From Enterobacter sp. ENT03 (lineage in GTDB: Bacteria; Pseudomonadota; Gammaproteobacteria; Enterobacterales; Enterobacteriaceae), in the NCBI RefSeq assembly GCF_019218745.1, contig NZ_JAHUXA010000003.1:193062-257061 (forward strand): a stretch of DNA of 64,000 nt. Direction: 5' to 3'. Of the stretch, positions 8,915 to 18,727 are shown piece after piece. The notes under the pieces are model-generated. The model was not told the origin of the DNA. It worked only from the letters and a program-made list of their open reading frames with translations, and made no database searches. Within the stretch, counting starts at the first letter, position 1. Every line of letters begins with the position of its first letter. Both the position numbers and the translations under genes were made by a program.

Positions 8915-9715
8915 CTAGTCCAGTTCGTTATCAAGATCGTTTGCACCCGCGGCCGGTACCGGGCCACCTGCTGAACGGTTGTATTTCGGGCTCAGCTGGA
9001 TGTAAAGGATGGCCATTACCGCACCAATCACACCCAGCGCGACCAGGTTGAAGTTGGTGAAGGCAGCCGTGACGAAGCCCAGGTAGAAGAACGGCATCAG
9101 GTAGCCCGCGCGCATCATGTTGATAACCATCGCATAACCCACCACGACGATCATGCCACCGGCGATGTTCAGGCCGCTGGTGACCACCTCAGGGATGGCG
9201 TTCAGCATGTTCTGCACTTCGCTGGTACCCACAGAAACCGCGACGATCACCGCCGGAATGGCGATACGCATTGCCTGCAGGAACAGGGAAGAAACGTGGA
9301 TCCAGGAGAGCGCCGTGAGGTTGCCGTTGTCGGCCGCCTTATCCGCCGCGTGCTGGAAAGCCACGGTAATGGTACGCACGATGATGGTTAACACCTGGCC
9401 TGCAGCGGCCAGCGGGATGGCCAGGGCGATACCGGCACCAATGCTCTGACCACCGGCAATGACCAGCACGGTAGAGATTATCGACGCCAGCGCAGCATCT
9501 GGTGCCACCGCGGCGCCGATGTTCATCCAGCCGAGGGCGATCATTTCCAGCGTACCACCGATGATGATGCCTTTTTGCATATCACCAAGCACGATACCGA
9601 TTAACGTACAGGCCACCAGCGGACGGTGGAACTGAAACTCGTCGAGCACCGATTCCATACCGGCAATACAGGCCACGACAAACACCAGCACAATCTGAAG
9701 AAGGGTGATCTCCAT
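8915..9715 (-). CDS. manY: ManY, mannose PTS IIC component
   Basis: A 266-residue polytopic inner-membrane protein, the sugar channel subunit of EII-Man; the length equals E. coli. It starts MEITLLQIVLVFVVACIAG and has the IIC family stretch KGIIIGGTLEMIALGWMNIGA. The tail is charged and cytoplasmic (NDLDNELD). It lies between manX and manZ on the same strand, with 59 bases after manX. In relatives this complex is also a receptor for lambda DNA entry and some bacteriocins. Confidence 0.96.
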   Translation of the reverse strand: MEITLLQIVLVFVVACIAGMESVLDEFQFHRPLVACTLIGIVLGDMQKGIIIGGTLEMIALGWMNIGAAVAPDAALASIISTVLVIAGGQSIGAGIALAIPLAAAGQVLTIIVRTITVAFQHAADKAADNGNLTALSWIHVSSLFLQAMRIAIPAVIVAVSVGTSEVQNMLNAIPEVVTSGLNIAGGMIVVVGYAMVINMMRAGYLMPFFYLGFVTAAFTNFNLVALGVIGAVMAILYIQLSPKYNRSAGGPVPAAGANDLDNELD

Positions 9716-9774
9716 TGTACTTCTCCTATAACTAAGACGTAGTTGTGAAAACTGAGTAATTCAGCCTGTGCTGG

Positions 9775-10743
9775 CTACTTCGCCACTTTGCTGATCAAAT
9801 CCATCATTTTCAGTTTCGGATCGTTTGAGACTTTGCGAACTTCGAGTTCGATACCGCGGGCATTCAGTTTTTTGAATGCTTCAATATCTTGCTCATCAAC
9901 CGAAACGGCGTTGTTTACCTGGGTTTTGCCCTGACGATAAGCCATACCGCCGATATTGACAGAGGTGATCTTCACCCCGGCTTCAACCAGACGTTCCACA
10001 TCGGTAGGATTGGTAAACAGCAGCATGATGCGTTCACCCGCGTATTTCGGGTTGTTATAAACGCGGATCATCTTAGCCACATCCACCACGTGCGCCGTCA
10101 CGCCGGGCGGCGCAACCTGCGTCAGCAGCGTTTTACGCACGGTATCAGCGGCCACTTCGTCGCTGACCACGATAATGCGCTGTACGTTGGTTTCTTTGGT
10201 CCAGCGTGTTGCCACCTGGCCGTGGATCAAACGGTCATCGATGCGCGCAAGGCCGATCACCATGTAATCATCCGCGCCCATCGGCTTCACCGGCGCGGCG
10301 GGTTTCGCCACGGCGGCAGGCGCGGCGGGTGCGGCGACTTCCGGTGTTTTTGCCTTCAGTGCTTTCACCCCTTCACGGCCGGTTTCGACCGCCAGCGCTA
10401 CCAGATTATCAAACGTTGGGTTGTCATCGCGTCCCATCAGGGTTTCCACCAGCATCGGAATGTTGACGCCGGCAACCACTTCGTAATGCTCTTTATCGAC
10501 GACAATGCGACTGGCAGCGTTAAACGGGCTGCCGCCCCATGTATCGACGAGAAACAGCACGCCTTGACTTACGTCGAGTTTTGCTAACTGAGCATTGTAT
10601 TTTTCGATTAACGTTTCGGCGTTTTCACCGGGAACGAAATCGATCCAGCCCACGTTTTCCTGCTCACCCAACAGCATTTCGGCTGTTTTAAGCAACTGCT
10701 CAGCCGCCCAGCCATGTGTGCCTATTACAATAGCAATGGTCAC
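9775..10743 (-). CDS. manX: ManX, mannose PTS IIAB component
   Basis: The cytoplasmic phosphorelay subunit of EII-Man, 322 residues. The IIA domain (about 1-130) carries phosphohistidine H10 in GTHGW; an Ala/Pro-rich linker (about 135-157) joins it to the IIB domain (about 160-320), whose site is H174 in RLIHGQ. The start is GTG with GGAGGT upstream, as in E. coli. It is first in manXYZ. The upstream region has a palindromic Mlc/NagC-type operator, so repression lifted by glucose uptake is likely, and the mRNA is an SgrS target in E. coli. Confidence 0.96.
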   Translation of the reverse strand: MTIAIVIGTHGWAAEQLLKTAEMLLGEQENVGWIDFVPGENAETLIEKYNAQLAKLDVSQGVLFLVDTWGGSPFNAASRIVVDKEHYEVVAGVNIPMLVETLMGRDDNPTFDNLVALAVETGREGVKALKAKTPEVAAPAAPAAVAKPAAPVKPMGADDYMVIGLARIDDRLIHGQVATRWTKETNVQRIIVVSDEVAADTVRKTLLTQVAPPGVTAHVVDVAKMIRVYNNPKYAGERIMLLFTNPTDVERLVEAGVKITSVNIGGMAYRQGKTQVNNAVSVDEQDIEAFKKLNARGIELEVRKVSNDPKLKMMDLISKVAK

Positions 10744-10855
10744 TTGCTACCTCCGTTATTATCGTTAACACACCTGTAACAGATATGTTGTGAATCATTC
10801 CCGCGTACCGAATCGATTCAGATAAGGGTTTGAAAGAAAAGTTAAAACTTCCGTG

Positions 10856-10885
10856 AATTATTTTAGACATCGAAAAAATAATTTT
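10856..10885. promoter_or_regulatory. Mlc/NagC-type operator upstream of manX
   Basis: An AT-rich inverted repeat, AATTATTTT then a 12-base centre then AAATAATT, matches the Mlc/NagC operator pattern (TTATTT...AAATAA). It lies about 115 bases before the manX start. A TGTGA half-site at 10886-10890 with a poor partner could be a weak CRP site. Confidence 0.7.
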
Positions 10886-11002
10886 TGTGATGCGCATCCG
10901 TAATTTAGCTTTCGCCATTTAGAAATTTCGGCCTGCGAAATAACCACAAAATTCCAATTGCAAATTCCGGTAAATCTTTGCAAAACATTAATTCTCTCTG
11001 CT

Positions 11003-11209
11003 ATGTTTACCCTCCGTTTAACAATCAAGGAGTACAGGGCAGTAGCCCCGTGTATGGACCGTCACCGACGTCAGTTAACCCAATGGCCGCTTCGTGCCAC
11101 GCAATCCGGCGTTTTCCGCCACCTTTCATTCTCATCTGCTGTCATCACGCCTGTGCTTAATGCACCGTTTTGCCATTCCGTAAACAGGAGCCTGTCATGG
11201 AATTCTTAA
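11003..11209 (+). CDS. Possible upstream ORF (YoaL-like) overlapping yoaE
   Basis: A 68-residue reading frame starts [11 protein letters not shown], and its stop lies 13 bases inside yoaE in another frame. E. coli has a reported small ORF, yoaL, in the yoaE leader that is coupled to yoaE translation, and the position fits. I could not compare sequences, the ribosome site is weak, and the peptide has no clear domain. The overlap with the yoaE start would allow translational coupling. Confidence 0.45.
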   Translation: MFTLRLTIKEYRAVAPCMDRHRRQLTQWPLRATQSGVFRHLSFSSAVITPVLNAPFCHSVNRSLSWNS

Positions 11210-12756
11210 TGGACCCCTCGATATGGGTGGGGTTGTTGACGCTGGTTGTTCTTGAAATTGTTCTTGGTATCGACAACCTGGTGTTTATCGCCATCCTTGC
11301 CGATAAATTGCCGCCCAAACAGCGCGATAAAGCCCGTCTGATCGGCCTGTCGCTGGCGCTGATCATGCGACTGGCTCTGCTGTCGGTGATCTCGTGGATG
11401 GTCACGCTCACAAAGCCTCTGTTTACGGTGATGGATTTAAGCTTCTCCGGCCGTGACTTAATCATGCTGCTCGGGGGACTATTCTTGCTGTTCAAAGCGA
11501 CAACAGAATTACACGAGCGACTTGAAAACCGGGAACACGACAGCGGACAAACGAAAGGTTACGCCAGCTTCTGGGTGGTCGTGGTCCAGATCGTCATCCT
11601 TGATGCGGTGTTCTCACTGGACGCGGTGATCACCGCGGTCGGTATGGTGAACCATCTGCCGGTGATGATGGCGGCGGTGGTCATTGCCATGGCGGTGATG
11701 CTGCTGGCGTCAAAACCGCTGACGCGCTTTGTTAACCAGCACCCGACGGTAGTAGTGCTCTGTCTGAGCTTCCTGCTGATGATCGGTCTGAGTCTGGTGG
11801 CAGAAGGCTTTGGCTTCCATATTCCGAAAGGCTACCTGTATGCCGCGATCGGTTTCTCAATCATCATCGAGTTCTTTAACCAGATTGCGCGCCGTAACTT
11901 TATTCGCCATCAGTCCACGTTACCGCTGCGTGCCCGTACCGCCGATGCTATTTTGCGTCTGATGGGCGGTCGCCGCAAAGACAGCCAGCAACATGAGCCG
12001 GACAGCGAAACGCCGGTGCAGATCCCGGAAGGGGCCTTTGCGGATGAAGAGCGTTATATGATCAACGGCGTGCTGACGCTGGCCTCGCGCTCGCTGCGCA
12101 GCATTATGACGCCGCGCGGCGACATCAGCTGGGTCGATGCCAGTCTTGATAAAGAGGCCATTCGCCAGCAACTGCTCTCATCACCGCACAGCCTGTTCCC
12201 GGTCTGCCGGGGCGAACTGGATGAAGTGATCGGTATCGTGCGCGCCAAAGAGATGCTGGTGGCGGTGGAAGAGGGCGGTGACGTCGCGGCCATTGCCTCT
12301 GCATCCCCGGCGATTGTGGTGCCGGAAACCCTGGATCCGATCAAACTGCTTGGCGTGCTGCGCCGCGCGCGCGGCAGCTTTGTTATCGTCACCAACGAAT
12401 TTGGTGTGGTACAGGGTCTGGTGACGCCGCTCGACGTTCTGGAGGCCATTGCCGGTGAATTCCCGGATGCCGACGAAACCCCGGAAATCATCGCGGATGC
12501 CGATGGCTGGCTGGTCAAAGGCACTACCGACCTGCATGCGCTGCAACATGCGCTGGGGCTGGATAACCTGGTTAACGACAGCGAAGACATCGCCACCGTT
12601 GCGGGTCTTGTAATCGCCATTAACGGCCAGATCCCGCGCGCGGGTGACGTGCTGCAACTGGCACCGTTGACCATCACCGTGCTGGAAGCCAACGACTACC
12701 GTGTCGATCTGGTACGGGTTGTTAAAGAGCGTCCGGAACACGACGAAGAAGAGTAA
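11197..12756 (+). CDS. yoaE: YoaE, TerC-family membrane protein with CBS and CorC domains
   Basis: A 519-residue inner-membrane protein. The N-terminal part (about 1-235) is a TerC-like domain with seven helices and the acidic motifs [11 protein letters not shown] and [14 protein letters not shown]. After a charged linker come paired CBS domains (about 300-420) and a C-terminal CorC_HlyC transporter-associated domain. Such proteins are thought to handle metal ions, but the substrate is not proven. The start at 11197 (MEFLMDP) follows CAGGAG and agrees with E. coli. It converges with yoaD, with only two bases between the stops. Confidence 0.92.
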   Translation: MEFLMDPSIWVGLLTLVVLEIVLGIDNLVFIAILADKLPPKQRDKARLIGLSLALIMRLALLSVISWMVTLTKPLFTVMDLSFSGRDLIMLLGGLFLLFKATTELHERLENREHDSGQTKGYASFWVVVVQIVILDAVFSLDAVITAVGMVNHLPVMMAAVVIAMAVMLLASKPLTRFVNQHPTVVVLCLSFLLMIGLSLVAEGFGFHIPKGYLYAAIGFSIIIEFFNQIARRNFIRHQSTLPLRARTADAILRLMGGRRKDSQQHEPDSETPVQIPEGAFADEERYMINGVLTLASRSLRSIMTPRGDISWVDASLDKEAIRQQLLSSPHSLFPVCRGELDEVIGIVRAKEMLVAVEEGGDVAAIASASPAIVVPETLDPIKLLGVLRRARGSFVIVTNEFGVVQGLVTPLDVLEAIAGEFPDADETPEIIADADGWLVKGTTDLHALQHALGLDNLVNDSEDIATVAGLVIAINGQIPRAGDVLQLAPLTITVLEANDYRVDLVRVVKERPEHDEEE

Positions 12757-12758
12757 CG

Positions 12759-14357
12759 CTACTGCACCGGCAATGACGGCATCATCTGGCCGTTATGCCG
12801 GGCTGGCGGCGGGGTACTTCCCGCCAGCCAGTCCGGGAAATCTTTCAGCGGCATCGGCTTCGCATAGAGAAATCCCTGCAAAACATGCACCCCGCGCAGG
12901 CGTAAATGTGCCGCCTGTTGCGGGGTTTCCACCCCCTCCGCCACCATTTCCAGCTTCAGCCTTTTTCCCAGCGCGATGATCATGTCCGTCACCGTCGAGT
13001 TCACCGCATCGGTGCCAATCGCCGCGATAAAGGATTTATCAATTTTCAGGATGTCGGGATTGAGTTTTTCCAGCCAGGACAAGGACGTATTGCCGGTGCC
13101 AAAATCGTCAATCGCCACTTTTACGCCCATGCGATGCAGCTCACGCACGATGCGAAAATCTGCCTCGCTCAGGCTGTCCCGCTCGGTGAGTTCAATGACC
13201 AGTTGCTGAACAGGACGGACGTTAAACCAGCGACGGTTGAGATCGGCAATCAGCTCCCCGTGTCCGAAATGGCTGGCGGCAACGTTAATGCCGATCTGAA
13301 ACTGCGGCGAAGGCGGAAACAGCGCCAACTGACGATGCGTTTCGGTCAGTACATAGCGCGTCAGCGGCGCGATCAGCCCCTGATTTTCGGCGATGGGGAT
13401 AAACACATCCGGCGAGATCCACCCCTGACGGCGGTTATTCCAGCGCAGTAAAATTTCCACCCCCACGCACTGCTGGGTTTGCGCATCCAGCAGCGGCTGA
13501 CAAAACAGTTCAAATTCGTTTTCCGCCAGCCCCAGATGGATCTCCCAGGCAAAACTCATGCGGTTCGCTGTCGCCACCCAGGCGATATACCCCACCAGCA
13601 AACTCAGCAACAGCGCCAGCGGGAACTGTGACGGCAGATGCCGCAGCGCCAGCTCGCTCGCGCCCGGCCCGCGCACATTGACGGTAAAAGGATAACGTTC
13701 AGAAGATTGCGAAAAACGCTTCTCGTCTGTAAGCGCAGGCAGGGACTCCACCACGCCCGCGCCGTACAACAAATGGCGGTGATTCACCGTCAGACTGGCG
13801 CCGGTGATGAGCGGCTTCTGCGGCTCCAGCATCAGATTCGTGAGCAGCGTGATATTCAGGATCGCCATCACGCCGCTGTCTTTGCCTTCACCGGTCGGAA
13901 ACCACTGGATCAGTACCGGACTGCCTTTTAGTAACGACTGGTCGGTGGAGAGGATCAGCCGCGGCTGGCTGTCAGGCAACAGGGGCTGTAACTGGCGCAT
14001 CGGGACATTGCGAAACCCAAAAATACTTGAGCAGTACAGTATGCCGTTATCTACCAGACCAATAGATCGAAGGGTCTGCAATGCGGCGGCTTCCGTGCGC
14101 AGCGTCAGATGCACATCGTCGCAAGGTTTTCCCACAAGTGGCACCAGCACAGGGCGCTGGAGTTCAACCGCGGCGAGCACTTTTTCGAGAGAGGAAACGG
14201 CATGGGACGTAAAAGACAACAGACGCTGTTGATTGAGATCGCGCTCCGACATATATCGTGCGCCGAGCGTCAACAGCAGCATTGAGATAGCCACCAGCAC
14301 GCAAACCAGAATGCGTTTTCGCCGGTAGTTCCTTATGATCCGTTGCGCAGTCTGCAT
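12759..14357 (-). CDS. yoaD: YoaD (PdeD), CSS-motif cyclic-di-GMP phosphodiesterase
   Basis: A 532-residue inner-membrane enzyme expected to hydrolyse c-di-GMP to pGpG. It has an N-terminal helix (about 15-34), a periplasmic CSS domain with the CSS motif in LYCSSIFG, a second helix (about 240-262), and a cytoplasmic EAL domain. The EAL signature reads EILLRW; ELTERD, DDFGTGNTSL, KIDKSFI and EGVET are all kept, so it should be active. In the CSS group, DsbA/DsbB-dependent disulphide state governs turnover, and dsbB is in this window. It may lower c-di-GMP that feeds YcgR and pga regulation. Confidence 0.9.
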   Translation of the reverse strand: MQTAQRIIRNYRRKRILVCVLVAISMLLLTLGARYMSERDLNQQRLLSFTSHAVSSLEKVLAAVELQRPVLVPLVGKPCDDVHLTLRTEAAALQTLRSIGLVDNGILYCSSIFGFRNVPMRQLQPLLPDSQPRLILSTDQSLLKGSPVLIQWFPTGEGKDSGVMAILNITLLTNLMLEPQKPLITGASLTVNHRHLLYGAGVVESLPALTDEKRFSQSSERYPFTVNVRGPGASELALRHLPSQFPLALLLSLLVGYIAWVATANRMSFAWEIHLGLAENEFELFCQPLLDAQTQQCVGVEILLRWNNRRQGWISPDVFIPIAENQGLIAPLTRYVLTETHRQLALFPPSPQFQIGINVAASHFGHGELIADLNRRWFNVRPVQQLVIELTERDSLSEADFRIVRELHRMGVKVAIDDFGTGNTSLSWLEKLNPDILKIDKSFIAAIGTDAVNSTVTDMIIALGKRLKLEMVAEGVETPQQAAHLRLRGVHVLQGFLYAKPMPLKDFPDWLAGSTPPPARHNGQMMPSLPVQ

Positions 14358-14458
14358 GAAGTCATCGTCCGGTTATTTATACCGTTGATTGCGAAAGGCA
14401 ACGGCACCACAGCAAGTGTAGTGTGGAAAAAATAAACGGACGAGAATTGCACAAAATT

Positions 14459-14482
14459 TAGCCCTTCTGTTGCAGAAGGGCG
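14459..14482 (-). terminator. Terminator after sdaA
   Basis: A 9-bp stem (GCCCTTCTG at 14461-14469 with its complement at 14473-14481) lies 12 bases past the sdaA stop and is followed on the minus strand by TAAATTTTG. Confidence 0.7.
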
Positions 14483-14492
14483 GGGGGAAGTA

Positions 14493-15857
14493 TTAGTCGC
14501 ACTGCACCTTGATCGCCAGGCCACCGCGCGAGGTTTCGCGGTATTTGGCGTTCATGTCTTTACCCGTTTCGTACATGGTTTCGATAACCTTATCCAGCGA
14601 CACGCGCGGCGCGCTGGTGCGGCGCATCGCCATACGTGAAGCGTTAATGGCTTTCACCGACGCGATGGCATTACGCTCAATGCACGGCACCTGTACCTGA
14701 CCGGCCACCGGATCGCAGGTCAGACCGAGGTTATGCTCCATGCCGATTTCCGCTGCCACGCAGACCTGCTCCGGGCTGGCGCCCAGCAGTTCCGCCAGAC
14801 CGGCAGCGGCCATCGAACAGGCCACGCCCACTTCGCCCTGACAGCCGACTTCCGCGCCAGAGATAGACGCGTTCATTTTGTAGAGCGCGCCAATGGCCCC
14901 GCAGGCCATAAAGTAGCGGATATAAATATCCGGCGTCACCGGCTCAATAAAGTGATCGTAGTAGGCAAGTACCGCCGGAACGATACCGCAGGCGCCATTG
15001 GTCGGGGCGGTCACCACACGGCCACCGGCGGCGTTTTCTTCGTTTACCGCCAGGGCAAACATATTCACCCAGTCGATGACGTTCATCGGATCGTTCGACA
15101 GCTTATCACTGGCGACCAGCAGACGGCGCAGGGCCGAGGCACGACGCGGCACACGCAGTGGACCAGGCAGTACGCCTTCGGTATTGATACCGCGATCGAT
15201 ACAGGCACGCATGGTCTGCCAGACATCCGCGAAGTAATCTTCAATTTCCTGCTTGCTGTGCAGCGCCAGTTCGTTCTGCATGACCATGCCGGATAACGAC
15301 AGGCCGGTTTCATGGCAGTAATCGAGCATCTCTTTCGCGGAAGTGAACGGATAAGGCACGCTCACTTCATCGCTGGCGTCTTTGCCGAAATGCTCTTCAT
15401 CGACGATAAATCCGCCGCCGATGGAATAGTAAGTTTTGCTGTAGATCGTCGTGTCGCCGTTATACGCATGGATCTGCATGGCGTTTTCATGCAACGGCAG
15501 GTTATTGCTCTGGAAGCGCATCCCGTTGTCTTTCGGGAAATCCACTTCATGACGACCCTGCGCCAGCGGCAGGCGTCCACGGGTTTCAACGTCGCGGATA
15601 AACGCCGGAATAGCGTCAATATCGACCGTCGCCGGGGCATTGCCCGCCAGACCCATAATAATAGCGATGTCAGTATGATGACCTTTACCGGTCAGTGACA
15701 GCGAACCGTAAACGTCTACTGCCACGCGGGTTACGCTCTCAAGCAATCCCTTTTCGACCAGGTCATCGACGAACTGTTTGCCAGCCTTCATCGGGCCAAC
15801 TGTGTGGGAAGAGGAGGGACCAATCCCCACCTTAAACATGTCGAATAGACTAATCAC
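14493..15857 (-). CDS. sdaA: SdaA, L-serine deaminase I
   Basis: It converts L-serine to pyruvate and ammonia with a [4Fe-4S] cluster. The 454 residues equal E. coli SdaA when GTG at 15857 is the start ([11 protein letters not shown]), with AGGAG eight bases upstream. The N-terminal half holds [11 protein letters not shown], the C-terminal half the catalytic domain with GACGI, cluster cysteines in [14 protein letters not shown] and the C-terminal QCD that reaches the active site in the family. It sits between yoaD and nudL, as in relatives. Confidence 0.96.
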   Translation of the reverse strand: MISLFDMFKVGIGPSSSHTVGPMKAGKQFVDDLVEKGLLESVTRVAVDVYGSLSLTGKGHHTDIAIIMGLAGNAPATVDIDAIPAFIRDVETRGRLPLAQGRHEVDFPKDNGMRFQSNNLPLHENAMQIHAYNGDTTIYSKTYYSIGGGFIVDEEHFGKDASDEVSVPYPFTSAKEMLDYCHETGLSLSGMVMQNELALHSKQEIEDYFADVWQTMRACIDRGINTEGVLPGPLRVPRRASALRRLLVASDKLSNDPMNVIDWVNMFALAVNEENAAGGRVVTAPTNGACGIVPAVLAYYDHFIEPVTPDIYIRYFMACGAIGALYKMNASISGAEVGCQGEVGVACSMAAAGLAELLGASPEQVCVAAEIGMEHNLGLTCDPVAGQVQVPCIERNAIASVKAINASRMAMRRTSAPRVSLDKVIETMYETGKDMNAKYRETSRGGLAIKVQCD

Positions 15858-16041
15858 ATTAACACTCCTGACAGGGTTATCGGACTTTCCGATAACGATG
15901 TAATAATTGCGCATAGTGTATGAGGGAACCACAGGATCGGCTGGAGTATTCGCATGAATTAAACTAATGCCTGACTATCAAATTACTAATGACGGGACGG
16001 GGATCTCACTTCGGCAAACAGGGACATTGCATAAAGAATAT

Positions 16042-16620
16042 TCAGGGCTTAATGCCAATCTGTAACGCCAGTTCACGAATGATGCCCGCCGTCATTCCCC
16101 AGACGAAATAGTGTTCATACCACGACAGCCAGACGCGATGATCGTTGCCGCGACGATGGATATCTAATGGATGATAGCGCCCCAGACGCAGGGCTTCCGC
16201 CAGCGGCATCTCAAACACCGCTGCCACTTCATCTTCGCTGGCATGATAGTGCAGGTCAGGGGGAATAATGCCCACCACCGGCGTTACCTGGAAACCCGTC
16301 ACGCTGTCGACGGGGGGCAACACGCCAATCACATCTACCGCCTCGGGCGGGATCGCCACTTCTTCATGGGCTTCACGGAGTGCGGCGGCGATCAGCGACG
16401 CGTCGGTGCTGTCCACCGCGCCGCCGGGAAACGCCACCTGACCGGCATGTTTGCGCATCTGCGCCGAGCGCTGGGTCAGCAGCAGACCAGGTTGTTCACG
16501 GCGAACCACCGGGATCAGTACCGCCGCTTGACGGGCGTTCAGCGAGGTGCGGCTCGCCTGCGGACGTAAAAGTTGAAATCGCGATAAAAAGTCATCCAGT
16601 GTCAGCGCCTGTAAATCCAA
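16042..16620 (-). CDS. nudL: NudL, Nudix CoA pyrophosphatase-type hydrolase
   Basis: A 192-residue Nudix hydrolase. The Nudix box is GGAVDSTD then REAHEEV (about residues 73-98), with Asp in the first acidic position, and the CoA-pyrophosphatase family motif [21 protein letters not shown] stands just before it. The family cleaves CoA or related dinucleotides, though E. coli NudL activity is not firmly shown. It starts two bases after the pabB stop, so the two are surely cotranscribed. Confidence 0.93.
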   Translation of the reverse strand: MDLQALTLDDFLSRFQLLRPQASRTSLNARQAAVLIPVVRREQPGLLLTQRSAQMRKHAGQVAFPGGAVDSTDASLIAAALREAHEEVAIPPEAVDVIGVLPPVDSVTGFQVTPVVGIIPPDLHYHASEDEVAAVFEMPLAEALRLGRYHPLDIHRRGNDHRVWLSWYEHYFVWGMTAGIIRELALQIGIKP

Positions 16621-16622
16621 AA

Positions 16623-17984
16623 TCAGCTCTCCAGTTGATGCAGAATACGATTAACTTTATCAAAGGTTTCCTGATATTCCGCCTGCTCCTCGCTGTCAGC
16701 GACGATCCCGCCGCCCGCAGAACAGTATAGCTGGCCGTCACAGGCGCTCAGCGTGCGGATGGTAATGCTGGTGTCCATATTCCCGCACAGACTGATATAG
16801 CCGATGCTGCCACACCAGGCGTTCCGGCGATGCGGTTCCAGGGCATCGATAATCTCCATAGCGCGCACTTTTGGCGCACCGGTGATGGAGCCGCCCGGAA
16901 ACGCGGCGCGCAGCACATCGCAGGCGGTGCGTGAGGTGGGAAGGCGGGCGGTGATGGTACTTACCAGGTGATGTACCGCCGGGAAGGGTTCCACCACGAA
17001 CAGCTCCGGCACCCGTACCGATCCCGGTTCGGCGACGCGGCCAAGGTCATTGCGCATCAAATCGACAATCATCAGGTTTTCGGCGCGATCTTTCGGCGAC
17101 TGCGCCAGCCGGGTGGCCTGTCGGGCATCGGCATCCGCCTCGCGCAAGCGCGGCAGGGTGCCTTTGATGGGGCGGGTCTGGATGGTGCCGTTATCGATCT
17201 GAATAAAGCGTTCCGGCGACAGGCTGAGAATGGCTCCCTGCGGCAATCGCAGGAAGGCGCTGAACGGCGCGCGGTTGGCGCGGTTCAGCTGCATGAACGC
17301 CTGCCACTCATCGCCGGTGTAATGCGCCTGAAAACGCTGGGCGAGGTTAACCTGATAGCAGTCGCCGCTGTGCAAAAATGCCTGTACCGCGCGGAATTTC
17401 TCGCCATACTGCGCGCGGGTCATGTTCGAGCGCCAGGCAGAGGTCAGGCGAAACGGCTGCGTCCCGGCGGGCTGCTGCGCCTCCAGCCAGGCCAGCCGCG
17501 CCGCTACGTCACCGTAGCTGAGCAGGGTGACTTTTTGTTGATGATGATCGACAATCAGCGCCCAGTCGTACAGCCCGACGGCCATATCCGGCAAAGCGAG
17601 ATCCTGTTCGGCCTGCGACGGCAGCGTTTCAAAACGCCGTCCGAGATCATAACCAAACAGGCCCAGCGCGCCGCCGGTAAACGGCAGATCGGCATCGCAG
17701 GGCGGGGCCAGTTGCATGGCGTCCAGCTCACTTTGCAGCAGCGCCAGCGGATCCGCGGTGGACGCGGTACTCACACCCTCGCGGGTGACGGTGGTGATGT
17801 CGCCGTGCGTCACCAGCGTACAGCAGGGTTGCGCCACCAGAATATCAAAGCGGTTATGGGCATGATCCGCCTGACCGGAATGCAGCAGCATGGCCCATGG
17901 CTGGGTGTTGAGTGGGGTAAACCAGTGGCTGGCGGCCTCGGGGTGCCACGGCAGCGAAATAACGGCGGGTAATAACGTCTTCAT
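16623..17984 (-). CDS. pabB: PabB, aminodeoxychorismate synthase component I
   Basis: It makes 4-amino-4-deoxychorismate from chorismate with ammonia delivered by PabA, for p-aminobenzoate and folate synthesis. The 453-residue protein starts [13 protein letters not shown] at 17984; the upstream in-frame codon is TTG and is less likely. The chorismate-binding domain has RPIKGTLPR, the catalytic Lys region, as well as [15 protein letters not shown] and [11 protein letters not shown]. It is followed immediately by nudL and is divergent from yoaH, as in E. coli. Confidence 0.96.
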   Translation of the reverse strand: MKTLLPAVISLPWHPEAASHWFTPLNTQPWAMLLHSGQADHAHNRFDILVAQPCCTLVTHGDITTVTREGVSTASTADPLALLQSELDAMQLAPPCDADLPFTGGALGLFGYDLGRRFETLPSQAEQDLALPDMAVGLYDWALIVDHHQQKVTLLSYGDVAARLAWLEAQQPAGTQPFRLTSAWRSNMTRAQYGEKFRAVQAFLHSGDCYQVNLAQRFQAHYTGDEWQAFMQLNRANRAPFSAFLRLPQGAILSLSPERFIQIDNGTIQTRPIKGTLPRLREADADARQATRLAQSPKDRAENLMIVDLMRNDLGRVAEPGSVRVPELFVVEPFPAVHHLVSTITARLPTSRTACDVLRAAFPGGSITGAPKVRAMEIIDALEPHRRNAWCGSIGYISLCGNMDTSITIRTLSACDGQLYCSAGGGIVADSEEQAEYQETFDKVNRILHQLES

Positions 17985-18066
17985 CAATCCAGACTCTTTG
18001 CTATCCGGTAACCGGCTTATGGGGTAGCATGTTTGATCAGCGCGAACAATTTAGCAGGAGTTCACT

Positions 18067-18252
18067 ATGTTTGCAGGTTTACCTTCCCTCACGCATGAGC
18101 AACAACAACAGGCCGTCGATCGTATTCATACGCTGATGTCTGAAGGCATGAGCAGCGGTGAAGCCATTGCCCTGGTCGCCGCCGAACTGCGCGCCAGCCA
18201 CAAAGGCGAACGGGTTCTGGCACGCTTTGAGGACGACGAGGAAGAAGAGTAA
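18067..18252 (+). CDS. yoaH: YoaH, UPF0181 small protein
   Basis: A 61-residue cytoplasmic protein ([19 protein letters not shown]...) of the UPF0181 family with an acidic tail (EDDEEEE). It is divergent from pabB and convergent with yoaB, as in E. coli. CAGGAG precedes the ATG. No function is known. Confidence 0.9.
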   Translation: MFAGLPSLTHEQQQQAVDRIHTLMSEGMSSGEAIALVAAELRASHKGERVLARFEDDEEEE

Positions 18253-18258
18253 TCGCCC

Positions 18259-18603
18259 TTATACGGCGGCAATAATTTTAATTTCGACTTTATATTGCGG
18301 GTTCATTAGCGTGGCCTGCACTGTACAGCGCACCGGCGCATGACCCGCAACCACCCACGCATCCCACGCTTTATTCATCGCTGCAAAATCTTTGCTATCC
18401 GCCAGAAAAATGGTGGCATCCAGAATGCGTGATTTATCGCTGCCCTGGCTTTCCAGCATGGCATCAATTTGCGCCAGCGTGTTGGCGGTTTGTTCAAAGG
18501 CATCCGCCTGCAAATTTTCCGGCACGCCGGTGTAATACAGCGTCTGATTGTGGATCACCGCATCGGACCAGCGGGCTGCGGCATCAATACGCACGATTGT
18601 CAT
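18259..18603 (-). CDS. yoaB: YoaB, RidA/YjgF-family protein
   Basis: A 114-residue RidA-family protein. Relatives are trimers that hydrolyse reactive enamine/imine intermediates. The start at 18603 (MTIVRIDA) has GGAGATGG upstream. The C-terminal APVRCTVQA keeps the Arg that binds the carboxylate in RidA, with Cys next to it. It ends seven bases from the convergent yoaH. Its specific substrate is unknown. Confidence 0.9.
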   Translation of the reverse strand: MTIVRIDAAARWSDAVIHNQTLYYTGVPENLQADAFEQTANTLAQIDAMLESQGSDKSRILDATIFLADSKDFAAMNKAWDAWVVAGHAPVRCTVQATLMNPQYKVEIKIIAAV

Positions 18604-18727
18604 GACCATCTCCTTAATTTCCATTGGCGCGCCAAGACTGCCACAGAGTTTTTAACCTGTCACGACTTCGGCTGGCTAAAAGCCATCGCCCCTGACATAA
18701 TCACTGGCGATTTAACCAGGGGGTAGT

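Noticed and set aside
11020-11196. A second yybP-ykoY riboswitch before yoaE
   Set aside because: GGGCAGTAGCCCC is only a weak likeness to the conserved block and the rest of the aptamer is not seen.
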